Source: Corynespora cassiicola | Lineage: Eukaryota; Ascomycota; Dothideomycetes; Pleosporales; Corynesporascaceae | Direction: 5' to 3' | NCBI GenBank assembly: GCA_022059125.1 | Contig: JAEUWY010000004.1 | Span: 4,526,001-4,590,000, forward strand | Length of the DNA stretch: 64,000 nt | Shown here: one piece after another, positions 46,494 to 57,402 of the stretch | Layout of the letters: each line of letters starts with the position of its first letter | Numbering within the stretch: position 1 is the first letter of the stretch | Made by a program: the position numbers and the translations under genes | The notes under the pieces: model-generated | What the model saw: only the letters and a program-made list of their open reading frames with translations | The model's database searches: none | What the model was told of the DNA's origin: nothing

Positions 46494-47778
46494 TCACTTC
46501 TCCCCTAGCGCCTTCAACACCCTCTTATCCACACCCTCCTTCTCCGCCATCAGCTTCCCCATCACCTCCAAATCTTTCAACATCCTCTCGCTCAACTCCC
46601 GTTGGACCTCTACCTCCCTTCTTATTGCCTCCACATCCCCCTCCTGCAACAGCCGCTCCGCCCGCGAGTTCGCCCGCACTTTTTGCGTCGTGTACACTGC
46701 CATGTCCTGCAATTTGCGGCGCAGAGCCTCGCTGATTTCCATGGCGCGCCGAGCATCCGCGGCGCGCGAGTGCTTGGCCTGGACGAGAGGCGCGACGACG
46801 AGCTGAAGGCGCGCGGCGAGGGCGGGAGAGGAGCAGATGCGGGAAGAGGGTTGGGAGCGGTTCAGCACTGGGAAGGGTGCGGGTGCGGGTGCAGATGCGG
46901 GTGCTGATCGACACGCCTGAGTGCCGGTCTCTGCCATCTTCATGGTGGCGGTTTGCGTAGAGCCTTGATTGAAAGATGATGTTCAATAAAGATGCTTTCA
47001 CAAGCGGCAGGATGCCAAGGTTAACTCTAAGTAACTCACTGTCGGCAGTGGCTGTGGGTGCGCGGGCAGCATATGCAGAGGTGTCATCGTCGTTGCGCTT
47101 CCGCTTTTTGGTCTCCGAGGCGCCCATTTGTCGCCGGATCTCCGAGAGTTGTCGAGAATATCCGTCATAGGCGGGTGCGCGCGGGATTCCTTCGAGGATG
47201 ATGCCCTTGTGGGCCGCAAGGGACTTGGCTGCAGACACTAGCTCATGAATGGCAGGCGTCCGGTACTTCTTGGAGTCACCATGCTTGGGCCTGGATACCC
47301 ATTGGAGGAGGTAGTACTGAAGAAGGGCGAGGAGAGCCCCCCGCAGGTTCTCGGGGTTCTGCTTGTGGGCCTTGAGCTGCTCGAATTGCGGCAAGAGCTC
47401 CACCTTCTCCCAACTCAGGGACCACATAGCCCCGGCGTGCACTAGGCGGTCCTCAGCGGGAACCTTGAGCCACGGCTTGCTGTTGAGCTCGCTGCTCGGT
47501 CGGAGAAAGTAGACCTTGGCCCTCTCTGATTCCACGAGCGCGTAGACGTGACTGATGGGCTCGTATCTGCTGCGTTGATGGATTCCCACAAAGATGTGAG
47601 CTCTATTGAAGAGGGTGACGGAGTTGATACCGTGCTTGCTGCCCTCTTTGTTCGTGACGGGACGTGGATTGTACGTCGGGATGTGCTTGAGGAGACTTGG
47701 CCAGCCAGCATCGACAACATCTTGACGGAAGGCTTGGAAGACCATGTGGTGAGGGTTGGCGCTCCTTCGGTTGTCCAT
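46494..47778 (-). CDS. Fungal protein of unknown function with C-terminal coiled coil
   Basis: Two exons (47778-47040, 46963-46494) give 402 aa. The N-terminal ~200 residues look like a folded domain (FQAFRQDVVDAGWPSLLKHI, RAHIFVGIHQRSRYEPISHV, WSLSWEKVELLPQFEQLKAH). A basic patch (SETKKRKRNDDD) may be a nuclear signal, and the last 110 residues are strongly helical (MEISEALRRKLQDMAVYTTQ, EVEVQRELSERMLKDLEVMG), predicting a coiled coil. The intron join reads through STQTATMKMAETGTQ in frame. I do not recognise the family. It lies 770 nt from the aromatic cluster on the opposite strand. Confidence 0.65.
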
Positions 47779-48548
47779 GGCGAGATTTTGTGGTAATGCA
47801 GATGAGAAGTAAATTGAGCTGTATGTATAGACTTTTGGGAAAGGAAGTGGGATTGCTGTTAGTTGTCAGTGGCTGATCTTCGCACTATGAACTATGAAGG
47901 TGATAGGTACCGAAGAAGATCACAACAAGCCGGCGAGAAGACTCATAAATAGCCCATAGTGTGTGTGCAATGGAGTGAAAGTCAACCCGCACCATCTCCT
48001 ACTTTTGATATTCGGATGTTCGTTTCTCCGCTGACGGGGGGAATTCACTGCTTCGATGATTTGCGCCCACAAGTTAAAATGACACCTCCACATCCTGATA
48101 TGAGCTCCTAGAAAGTAACAGAGCTTGCAAGTTGCATATAAAGCTCGACTAAAGCTGTGATTGAAAAAGATGACCTACAAAAGATAATTCAATTGTACTG
48201 TTGGAGCTGTTCTTCTTTCGAGGCTCCCAGAGAGCTTCGCCGTCGACGCCACAGTGTCGCATCGGACGTTGTAGGAACGGGCGTAATCACGCGCAACTGT
48301 ATCCTCTGACACGGTAGCACAGCATATGCGGAGCCCTGCAACAAAACTCCGCCGAAAACCCAGATCTTCTCTTTGCTGACGTGACATTGATAGCCCAGGG
48401 ATGTGGGGCATCCTGTTTTGATATATTAGCCGACCCCACCAGTGGTGAATGGCAACGTGTCTGCAGTGCTCAGGATCTTTTTTTCTTCTGTCTGAAAGAC
48501 AAACAAGCTTAACCCGAATCTTCTCGAAGACTAGATAACACAATCATT
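47779..48548. other. Divergent promoter at the left edge of the aromatic cluster
   Basis: Upstream DNA of the coiled-coil protein (-) and of the first cluster gene (+). A CCGCCGAAAACC string at 48349-48360 is a weak relative of the CCGGAAA element seen in the other cluster promoters. No gene supported. Confidence 0.4.
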
Positions 48549-49829
48549 ATGGCCAATTTTCCGCGCCTACCGCCAACGGGAATCCGCGTGCTTATCGTAG
48601 GTGCGGGTTTCGCGGGTGTCTCAGCGGCAATTGAATGCGATCGAAAGGGCCATTCTGTGACTCTTTATGAGAAACTGGACACGATTGAAGAAATAACTCG
48701 TTATGGCGACATCATTAGCTTCGACCCAAATGGATCACGCAATTTCGAACGATGGCCTGGGGTGATCGAGGCGATGCAGAAAGTCGCGCGCCAAACCTCA
48801 TGGCTGGATCTATACCACTGGAAAGGCGAATTCGTGACACGACAGAACTTTGCGAAAGAGAAGGAATGGGGCCATCGGATCAATGGACATAGAGGCGAAT
48901 TGCACAGCATTATCTACCAGCATGCAGTAGCTCGTGGCATCGACATTCGCCTAGGCCAGCGGGTTACAGACTATTTCGAGGAAGATGAAAAGGCTGGCGT
49001 GATAGTAAACGGAGCCATGGTATTCGCAGATGCTGTCATTGCTGCGGAAGGCGTACGGTCGAGGGGGCGAAAGATTGTACTTGGCTTTGATGACAAGCCC
49101 AAGTCTTCTGGCTATGCAGTGTATCGGGCCTGGTACCCTGGCGAGGCCATCGCAAAAAACGAAACGCTGAAACATTTGGTCGCTGAAGATTCACACTCTG
49201 GATGGATCGGACCGGATCTCCATTTTTTGGCTTCGTCTTTGAAGGGTGGAAAAGAGTTCAATTGGGTGTTCACGCATGTCGACGACGGAAATATTGAAGA
49301 GAATTGGCAGTTCCCGGGAAAGGTAGAGGATTGCTTGAAATATGTCGAGGGGTGGGCTCCAATTGTTCAGGAGATTGTAAGATCGACACCGAAGAATGCG
49401 CGTCTGATTGACCACAAGCTTGTATTCCGAGACCCTCTTCCAACGTTTATATCTCCGAAGGCTCGAATAGCATTGATTGGAGATGCAGCTCATCCCTTCC
49501 TTCCAACTTCAATCCAGGGGGCTAGCCAGTCGATAGAGGATGGAGTGGTGCTAGCAGCGTGTCTTGAAAAGGCCGGAAAATGCGACACCCCATTGGCTGT
49601 GAGGGTATTCGAAAAGATTCGGTACCAAAGAGTCCACAAGGCTCAAGCAACAGGAGTGAAGACAAGGGAGAGGTGGCATAAAGCTAATTGGGACGAAATC
49701 CGGAAGACGCCCGAAGCCATTCACCTCGTACGTGAAGCCTGGCTGTTGGACTTTGACGCCGAGAAAGACTGCTACGAGCGATTTGATGACGTAGCTAGGA
49801 GTCTCAATCTTGAAAAAGCGCGTCTTTAA
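48549..49829 (+). CDS. Group A FAD monooxygenase, salicylate-hydroxylase-like
   Basis: A single exon gives 426 aa. The FAD dinucleotide fold is VLIVGAGFAGVSAAIECDRKG (shown in part: VGAGFAG), the middle DG-type motif reads AAEGVRSRGRK, and the ribityl-binding GD motif is ALIGDAAHPFLPTSIQGASQ. Length and motifs fit flavoprotein aromatic hydroxylases that use NAD(P)H and oxygen; some decarboxylate while hydroxylating. With hydroxyquinol dioxygenase and maleylacetate reductase downstream, it probably feeds a phenolic or hydroxybenzoic substrate towards hydroquinone or hydroxyquinol, which is an inference from neighbours. It lacks introns, unlike most genes in the window. Confidence 0.88.
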   Translation: MANFPRLPPTGIRVLIVGAGFAGVSAAIECDRKGHSVTLYEKLDTIEEITRYGDIISFDPNGSRNFERWPGVIEAMQKVARQTSWLDLYHWKGEFVTRQNFAKEKEWGHRINGHRGELHSIIYQHAVARGIDIRLGQRVTDYFEEDEKAGVIVNGAMVFADAVIAAEGVRSRGRKIVLGFDDKPKSSGYAVYRAWYPGEAIAKNETLKHLVAEDSHSGWIGPDLHFLASSLKGGKEFNWVFTHVDDGNIEENWQFPGKVEDCLKYVEGWAPIVQEIVRSTPKNARLIDHKLVFRDPLPTFISPKARIALIGDAAHPFLPTSIQGASQSIEDGVVLAACLEKAGKCDTPLAVRVFEKIRYQRVHKAQATGVKTRERWHKANWDEIRKTPEAIHLVREAWLLDFDAEKDCYERFDDVARSLNLEKARL

Positions 49830-50383
49830 TGTGCAAGCAGACTGGCTGTGTCTTTGGGTGATGAAGGCAGGTGAGAATTTGCTAAATCGATGGTAGAAGC
49901 GTCAATAATACCTGCACTCAGTTAGTTTTGGTTCAAGTTAGAGACGGGATAAACACTTGGGTCCTTATTTGAATAGATTGTCGCTTTTCCACAAGATACA
50001 TCGCCCTGGATTTTCTTGGATGAATGGCATAGGGGACTCGTAGATTTGAAGGTTGGACGTTATGTGCCAGATGCTCAGGGTTGTTGGGTCCGAGAAGGGC
50101 ATGTGGAGAGCGCAAGACGCCCGAAGTGCCGCATGAGGGGAACGCAACGCCGGTCTTGGCAACGAAGACCGGAAATTCAGTAATTTTCCGACCGTGTTTG
50201 ATCCGGCGGCACGTTCAACCCTGGCCGTTCTGGGGCACCTGGAACTGTACAAGCTGAGGTGTGCATTAAGAAGCCGCCCGCTCCCACATTTTTTTTTTGA
50301 TTCGGCATCAATCGATGATTGCTCTACACCTCAGCACCCTTGCACCCCCATACGCTGCATGAAATTTTATACCCCCATCAGCC
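49830..50383. other. Promoter of the maleylacetate reductase gene
   Basis: Spacer between two plus-strand cluster genes, so the second has its own promoter. It contains the inverted CGGAAA/TTTTCCG element at 50169-50190 and a further CCGGCGG at 50203-50209. No gene supported. Confidence 0.5.
50169..50190. promoter_or_regulatory. Candidate Zn2Cys6 site, CCGGAAATT-(4 nt)-AATTTTCCG
   Basis: A near-perfect inverted repeat with CGG/CCG ends, the typical target shape for a dimeric Zn2Cys6 factor. It sits about 195-215 nt before the maleylacetate reductase ATG. Related CCGGAAA strings occur upstream of the dioxygenase, the regulator/phenol-hydroxylase pair and the transporter. Confidence 0.45.
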
Positions 50384-51457
50384 ATGGAGTCATTTGTATA
50401 TACAGCAAGTCCTAGCCGGGTAGTCTTTGGGCCTGGGTCCTCTTCCCAATTACCAGACGAGTTGTCACGGCAAAAACTAAACGCGGCGCTGATTTTATCT
50501 ACCCCATACCAACTGGAGCAAGCGAATGCGATCAAGCAGTCGCTAGGATCAAATGCCGCGGGCATCTTTTCAAATGCGACTATGCACACACCGGTCGAAG
50601 TCACTCTTCAAGCCGTGCAATTGGCCAAAGACTTGAAGGCCGACAGCGTCGTATCGATTGGAGGCGGAAGCACTACTGGGCTGGGGAAGGCAATCAGCAT
50701 TCGCACTGGTCTTCCACACATTTCTATCCCTACAACTTATGCTGGAAGTGAAATGACCCCAATCCTTGGCGAAACCGCCGACGGGGTCAAGACCACGCGA
50801 CGAGATCCCAAGATACTTCCCGGTACGGTTATCTACGACGTCAACCTCACCATGAGTTTGCCTACAGATCTTAGTGCGACCAGTGGCATCAATGCCATTG
50901 CTCATGCGGTCGAGGCATTGTATGCACCGGACACAAATCCCATTATGCGATTGTTTGCAAAGGAAGGCATTCGAACTTTGTCCGAGGCTTTGGTTGTCAT
51001 AGCCAAGTCAAGTCAAGATGAACATGCGCGAAGCAAAGCCCTTTACGGCGCATGGCTTTGTGGGGTTTGCCTGGGTAGTACATCAATGTCCCTCCACCAC
51101 AAGCTCTGCCATACACTCGGAGGTAGCTTGAACCTCCCCCATGCCGAGACGCATACAATCCTACTCCCACACACGTTTGCATACAACAGCTCGGCTGCGA
51201 CACAAGCTGCGAAGGATGTGGCGGATGCGCTGCCGGATTCAGACGGCGATGCGATCAAGGGGCTGAATATCCTTCTCGGAAAACTTGGGGTGAAGAGGGC
51301 ACTGAGAGATTTTGGTATGAAGGAAGATGATATAGACAGAGTGGCGTCACTGGCAACCAAGAATCCGTATAGTAATCCGCGAACGGTTGAAGAAAACCCT
51401 ATTCGTGAGTTGCTTAGACGGGCATGGATTGGTGATGATGCAAAAGCAGATTTATGA
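50384..51457 (+). CDS. Maleylacetate reductase (iron-containing alcohol dehydrogenase family)
   Basis: A single exon gives 357 aa, the family's normal length. It begins SFVYTASPSRVVFGPGS. The NAD-binding loop is SIGGGSTTGLGKAI, then ISIPTTYAGSEMTPI, the metal-site helix INAIAHAVEALYAPD and SMSLHHKLCHTLGGSLNLPH with conserved histidines. The enzyme reduces maleylacetate to 3-oxoadipate with NADH or NADPH, the last dedicated step of the hydroxyquinol route, delivering carbon to the TCA cycle. It is intronless. The 3-oxoadipate CoA-transferase and thiolase needed next are not in the window. Confidence 0.93.
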   Translation: MESFVYTASPSRVVFGPGSSSQLPDELSRQKLNAALILSTPYQLEQANAIKQSLGSNAAGIFSNATMHTPVEVTLQAVQLAKDLKADSVVSIGGGSTTGLGKAISIRTGLPHISIPTTYAGSEMTPILGETADGVKTTRRDPKILPGTVIYDVNLTMSLPTDLSATSGINAIAHAVEALYAPDTNPIMRLFAKEGIRTLSEALVVIAKSSQDEHARSKALYGAWLCGVCLGSTSMSLHHKLCHTLGGSLNLPHAETHTILLPHTFAYNSSAATQAAKDVADALPDSDGDAIKGLNILLGKLGVKRALRDFGMKEDDIDRVASLATKNPYSNPRTVEENPIRELLRRAWIGDDAKADL

Positions 51458-53221
51458 TCATTTTGATCGAAAGATAGAGTATTAAACGTATGGGTGTTGA
51501 CGAGAATCAAAGATGTGGTGACAATAACTGCGCATGTTAAGGTGCTTAAAAATCGAATGGAGGATGATTGCGTTCTCAGAAAAGATCAGGGCATCGATGG
51601 TCCCTTGCTAATTCTTGCAGCGAAAGTAACTTTGACGCTACTGCTTGAGCTACTGCTTGAAGTTGTTGTGATGATCAGGGCAGTCGCTATCGGTATATAG
51701 CGTCACGATTGCCAAACGCCCTCGGCATCCGCCTCATTCATTACTAATGTTATAAAGCCGGATTAAAAAAGCTAGTGTTTTTAACCAAGGCAGCAGAAAA
51801 ACAGGGTGACGTAGTAGTTAAGAAGTCATCCACCTCATGCGAGTAAAAGAAGCACGCTTTTCTACCTCCCCAGCACCCTCTGGAGTAAAATAACGAAATA
51901 TCTATATTAAACTCATCATGCCCTCTTCTTGCTCTGTTTAGAATTAGAGAAGAAACTAGTAGTTATATCTAAAATCAGAAAATATGCTGGCTTGACGCCT
52001 CTACAATTGATCAATGTATAGCAAGGTTATTGGGATTAGAGGAGAAGCCTATGTAAGGTGCAAGTGGATTCAATTTCCGAATAGATCACGGACAAAAAAA
52101 AGTATTAGCCGACCTTTGCTGAATAGACTATTGCAGATATTCCATCTGTGCAACGCCACGAACTTTGGACTCTAGCCCAGGAGAGTGAGAGGCCCACCAG
52201 GAGATTAGCCTCCGCTCATTCATTTTGATTTCGCCTATTCGTATCACCTTATGACATAAAGACACCGTTCGGTAGACATTTTTTTTCTTGTGATATAGAG
52301 AGCGTTTCATGCTTTCATTCTCACAACCCGAGTCTAATCTTTGAAAAGGCTATTCTAGCTCTATGTTGGTATGTTACCCTGTACGATGTCTACCAAAGCC
52401 AGCCGCTCTAACGCAAAAAGGGATAGCCCAGAAGCTGGCTTGGACGCCATGTCAATTTGCCCCATCAGACTACTTTTGACCATGGCTGCCATTCTCCGGC
52501 TGAAACGCGACCAGAAGCCTGGCTGCAGGACGTTCGGCAATCTTTCAGCAGTCTTTAGAGCAAGACTGATATATCGCACCTTGGAATAGCGAATGGCTTC
52601 GATTCTGCCCCATCTTGCTACTATATTACCACATTGGGGAGAAACTAGGGGCTTCGTATTCCTTGATGCAGGTACCCGGGTGGCTGAGGATTAAGTGGGA
52701 AAGGAGGCTCCTACACGTGATCATATACAGATATGAACAAGAATATAATTCGAAGTTCGGAACTTTACTTAGCCATGGTGGACTGGATGGTTTCCCCGCT
52801 AGTAAATTTCGGGCATGCAGGCATGTAGAGATGTGTTTCTGTCGCAACATTGGCATTGAACCTCCATAAGATGTGGGGAAGGATACACTCCAGATTCGGT
52901 AAGCGCATCATCCCCGGAACACGAACTTTTTCCGGCGGAGCACAACCTGGGATTTCCGGCTTTCCGCCACCAATCGACCCACTAAACTCGGCCAATGGAA
53001 CACGGCTTGAATCAAAGGCGTGTGGGAGACATGCCGCATCTCAGCGGGGAAGTTACAATATCCGATAACTCCAGCTCTCGGGCCCAGGTACTGAACGTCA
53101 GAGAGGCTCATATATTAGACAAACCCCACATAACACATTTCCATGATCTTTCACAACATTTTGCAACGTATAGGCACCTCAACTTCATCTATTTCACGAC
53201 TGCCATTCCGGAATCATTACA
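51458..53221. other. Gene-free interval inside the cluster, AT-rich with CCGGAAA-type sites
   Basis: Between about 51500 and 52300 the DNA is AT-rich, full of stops and lacks a coding frame, which fits a degraded insertion, though no ends or repeats were found. The last ~300 nt are promoter of the dioxygenase and hold TTTTTCCGGCGG (52927-52938) and ATTTCCGGCTTTCCGCC (52952-52968). Confidence 0.4.
52927..52968. promoter_or_regulatory. Candidate regulator sites upstream of the dioxygenase
   Basis: Two TTTCCGG elements, the second followed by TTTCCGCC, lie 250-295 nt before the ATG. Read on the other strand the second is GGCGGAAAGCCGGAAAT, closely matching GCGGAAGCCGGAAGT in the regulator/phenol-hydroxylase promoter. 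Confidence 0.4.
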
Positions 53222-54313
53222 ATGGCCGCCCCCGTTAGTTTGAAGGATCTCACGATTGATAACATCACCGAAAATGTCCACGCCATCAATGCGCAATGCA
53301 AGAGCCAGCGCTTAAAGTACATAATAGAGCGAACTGTCTCACATCTGCACGACCTTGCGCGAGAAACAAGACTGTCCACAGATGAGTGGATGGCGGCCCT
53401 GCTCTTCTTGACAGAAGTGGGGCAGATATCGTCAGATGTCAGACAGGTCATTATACCCACCACCCACAACATTGAAGCTTCTCCCTGATGATCAAATTTA
53501 GGAGTTTATTCTACTTTCAGATGTACTAGGGCTTTCTTTGCTCGTGGATTCAATCGATCATCCCAAGCCAAAAGGTAGCACTGAAGGCACAGTGCTCGGC
53601 CCGTTTCATACCCACGAAGCCGAACACAAGGACCAAGGTGGTGTCATATCTCATGACCCCGACGGAAAACCACTTCTTGTGTTGTGTACTCTGAAAGATA
53701 CAGAAGGAAAGCCAATCGCCGATGCATCGATTGATGTGTGGGAGACAGACTCAAAAGGCTTCTACGACGTACAGCATGCCGATAGAGACGGCCCAGATGG
53801 AAGAGCTGTTCTGAAAAGCGACGAGAACGGAGACTTTTGGTTTAAGGCCATTGTCCCTGTCCCATATCCAATTCCACATGATGGGCCCGTTGGGAAGCTG
53901 CTCAAGGTTTTGAACCGTCATCCCTACCGTCCGAGTCACATGCACTTCATGTTCAAGAAGGACGGATACGATCCTCTTATAACGTAAGTCGATCCGGAAG
54001 TATCTGAGCGTATGCAATTTGTCTAATTTTCATCCGTAGCGCTCTTTATCTAAAGGATGACCCCTACGAATCCACTGATGCTGTCTTTGGAGTCAAGGAC
54101 TCTCTTGTGGTTTCGATAAAGAAGGTAGAAGACGAAGAAATTGCAAAGAAACATGGGGTGAAACTCGGATCCGCCTTGATGACGTACGACTTTGTATTGG
54201 TCACAGAAGAGGCTGCATCAAAACTTCGCAGACAGAAGGCCGAAGAGGCCATGGCGAATTTGGGACGCAAATTCAAGTTTATTGATGATTTACCGGTTCC
54301 CGACGTCGACTAG
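53222..54313 (+). CDS. Hydroxyquinol 1,2-dioxygenase (intradiol)
   Basis: Three exons (53222-53446, 53502-53983, 54040-54313) give 326 aa. An N-terminal helical dimerisation region is followed by the intradiol core: EGTVLGPFHTHEAEHKD, WETDSKGFYD, and NRHPYRPSHMHFMF. The four non-heme Fe(III) ligands read Y163, Y197, H221 and H223. The enzyme opens hydroxyquinol (1,2,4-trihydroxybenzene) between its two vicinal hydroxyls to give maleylacetate. Choice of hydroxyquinol over catechol rests on overall resemblance and on the maleylacetate reductase neighbour. Its stop is 65 nt from that of the convergent regulator. The first donor is a weak GTCATT. Confidence 0.93.
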
Positions 54314-54378
54314 AGCATAGTATGCGTAAATACAATGAGAGATGTTGACACCGTATGGAAAATTGACGCTGTCTACAA

Positions 54379-56944
54379 TTATGGTATCTGCATCAAACTA
54401 TCATCTAAGCCATCTCCAAGGAAGCTGTCTAAAGTAAACGGTTGCATATCTATGCCTGGCATCATGTTTGCTCCTGCAGCAAAGTCTTGAAGCAGGTTAG
54501 GGTCTATGAGCGACGATAATAGAGTCCCTGGATCCGGACCATGACCAGTATAGGAAAACAAAGTCCGCGGGATATGATCTTCAGGGATCGGTGTTATATT
54601 GGTCGAGCTGAAGTGGTTATGGGGTCCCTCATCATCTCCTTGAGCTGTACAATCACCCTCGGTTGAGATGAAGGTATTTTTCCGGTACTGAGCGCATGCA
54701 CGCGCAACCTCCAATCCTTCGCGTATGAGATCTGCACTTCTTCGAGCCACAATGGCTTCGTCCATCGATTGTAGTACCTCTTGTGCTTTCATGACATCGT
54801 TTAGAAGCTCATCACTGGATACTGTCGTGTGTCCTAGCATGATAACGTATAATACAACCATACCAGCATACAAAGTATACGTAGCGTTATACCACCATGT
54901 GCGAAAATAGTGACGGTGAGCGTATGCGTCGTAGAGTATTCGAATCGTCTCGCGCGCGGCATCTAGACACAGCTCAACATGAGTTGACGCTTGAAGTTGC
55001 CTTCGACTTGAAGATGCTGACAAGAAGGGTCGATGTATGAGAATCCTCGCGTTCAAGTATCGTAGGTGTAGCACAAGCTTTTGTTTTGCAGCCCACTCCT
55101 CTTCCCGGAAAGACACCCTGCAAAAGTTCAGATACTCTGGTAGCCGACCCTTCCAATCGTCAAGAAGGCTATCGAACTCCTTCGCAATGATGGACTTTTG
55201 CAGCAGAGTCAAACCCTTCGAGTCATGATACAGTTGTTTTGAAACTCGGCGCAAAATTGCTGCGTAATGCACCATCTCATTGATCATTGCACTGCTCTTG
55301 CTTTCGGTTTCAGGAAGATGATGTAGATTACTATCACCTTCTGGAACGACCGGGAAAGGTAGTTGATAATTCCTGGGTTTCCCAAGACTATCTCTTCGCC
55401 CTGAGCTGCAGCTCATGTCGATCTCATGAGAGTATATGCACCACCAGGTTCGCCGAGCGGCTTTTCGAGTTTGCACTGAGCTCGACATGGACTCATTTGG
55501 AAGGCCGATCGCAAGTGCGGTACGTACGGCTTGCCCACAGTACATGTAACAAGCATGAGGCTTATGAGAGTTTTGGCAGTATAAAGACTAGATGATATTA
55601 GTGCACGTCGCTCAGTCATATGGTGTAGCACTTTTACCATGAGGAACAGCGTCTGGGCGCTTTCTAAGGAGCAAACTTCGAAGATGTCGCCCAATAACTC
55701 CCTCGCTCGTCGGAAATAGACTCTGGATAGTGCCCTTGAGGAGACATGCTTTTCGAGATTCCCTGACTTCACTAGATTCTCTGTGCATGTCCTAATATCT
55801 TTTCCAAACACCTGACTTATATCACTTCCGGCTACGAGTGCTCCAATTGCTACCACCATATTATACAGAGAGAGAAAGTGCCTAAAACTCTTCTTTTGAT
55901 TAGGTGATGCGTGCGTCTTCCATATATGGCTCTCACATCGTGTAGTGAATTCAATAGTGTCGATCATGGGATGCAGGTGGTGTAGATTATTGAGGTATAT
56001 ACGGACGTATTCCCGTTCCAACCTTGTTTCGGCTTCCCACAGTAAGCCTACTGGACCGGGTGTTTCAATTTGATGCCGTTCATTTTCATCGATATGCGGG
56101 GCCACGATTGTGTGGCTGCGATGAGTCGTGTTTGAATCAATTTCTACCCTTGGGGGGTCTGATGCTGTGGCCAGAGCATCTTCGTCATACTGTCTTTCAG
56201 TTCCATGCAACGGCGTCTTAGATCTCGACGGCGGCGATAGAGCTTCCTCGTTAGAAAGCAAGTTGATGATAGATATTCTGCCCGGCGTTGGATTGGTATC
56301 ATGGGCCGGAGTAGGCTGTACACTTCCCACAAAGCTTGAAGGGGAAAGATGCGACATTTCTTGGCTGCCGGAAGAATCTGCTTGTCCCCCGGGAAGATTT
56401 TGCTGAGCATATGCAAAAAGTTGATTGAGCAACACAAAATTGGATGAGGTGCCATAGAATTCGGTCCCATGGGTATGCTGATTAACGTCGCCCACTACAT
56501 CCGAGTCGTTACCGAGCCAAGTATGGGGAGTAAACCCTTCACCGGGGAATTAGTGACACGGCACAATGGACTCCGTCAATGAGATATTTGTTTACCTGAG
56601 TGAGATGCACCCTGGGTCCTTCCTGAGGACTCACACCTTATTGGTTCATCTTGATACCTCTGGCCAGATACCGGGGATCGAACGCGCTCTTGTCTGTTCA
56701 GATGCTCACGAGGCTGGCTCCGGGCGGAAGTGCTGCTATTCCGGGCATTCCGCCTCCGGATTCCGTATTCACATTCGACAGAATGCTTGATGCAGTTCGA
56801 ACATGGCCTTCGCTGGTTGCATTTGGCCTTTTTTGCTCGACACCTCTGACACGCATGGCTTGCGCGAGGTAGATTTCGCCGACTGAATGTAGTGTGACTG
56901 CTGGAGGTAGCACTTTCCCGCGATCCCTGCTCCGGTTGTGACAT
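54379..56944 (-). CDS. Zn2Cys6 transcription factor, likely cluster regulator
   Basis: Three exons (56944-56596, 56536-55638, 55587-54379) give 818 aa. The DNA-binding domain has cysteines at 32, 35, 42, 48, 51 and 58 (CQRCRAKKAKCNQRRPCSNC) plus a basic linker. The middle homology domain is clear: WEAETRLEREYVRIYLNNLH, HACYMYCGQAVRTALAIGLP and RKAARRTWWCIYSHEIDMSC. The C-terminus is acidic and Pro-rich, suiting activation. Position between the dioxygenase and the phenol-hydroxylase gene, divergent from the latter, suggests it induces the cluster in response to an aromatic. Such factors bind CGG repeats, and CCGGAAA-type sites occur in its own promoter. The second splice join was chosen because it restores SLYCQNSHKPHACYMYCGQ. 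Confidence 0.92.
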
Positions 56945-57402
56945 ATTTGCGCGTTAACTAAGTAGAAGGAGCAATAGACTACAACAATCAATTGTACTCT
57001 GCAATAGAATCGTACAGGCACATGATTTGGGGCGGCCATCTCAAGCCGTCAGACAATCCCGCAAAGTCGGGGCTGGAGTGGGGCTTGAGACGGACCGAAA
57101 GGAACTCTCGGCTCAGCGACGCCGGAAATTACCGCACGTCATTACTGGCTTTCTGCCTCCACATTTACTTGGCGTCTAGCATCCGGCAGAGAGCGGAAGC
57201 CGGAAGTCGGAAATCGTGGTATCTGGAGAGCGTGCAAGCAAGGCAAGGCTGGCTCCTCACCTGCATTCGATGTTGACGTACTGTAGACTAAGTTTTTAGG
57301 ATGTCTACCATGAAAAAAATTTGCAACCTGTATCAACCACTGCTTGAACGACAAGCGGCGGCCTGGATAAACTCATTGAATTTGCTGAATTGACGTTACA
57401 GT
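56945..57402. promoter_or_regulatory. Divergent promoter, regulator and phenol-hydroxylase-type gene
   Basis: A 458-nt shared upstream region. CGG/CCG strings are dense: CGGACCG near 57091, CCGGAAATTACCGC at 57122-57135, and GCGGAAGCCGGAAGTCGG at 57193-57210. Their arrangement suggests that one factor controls both genes and itself. Confidence 0.5.
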
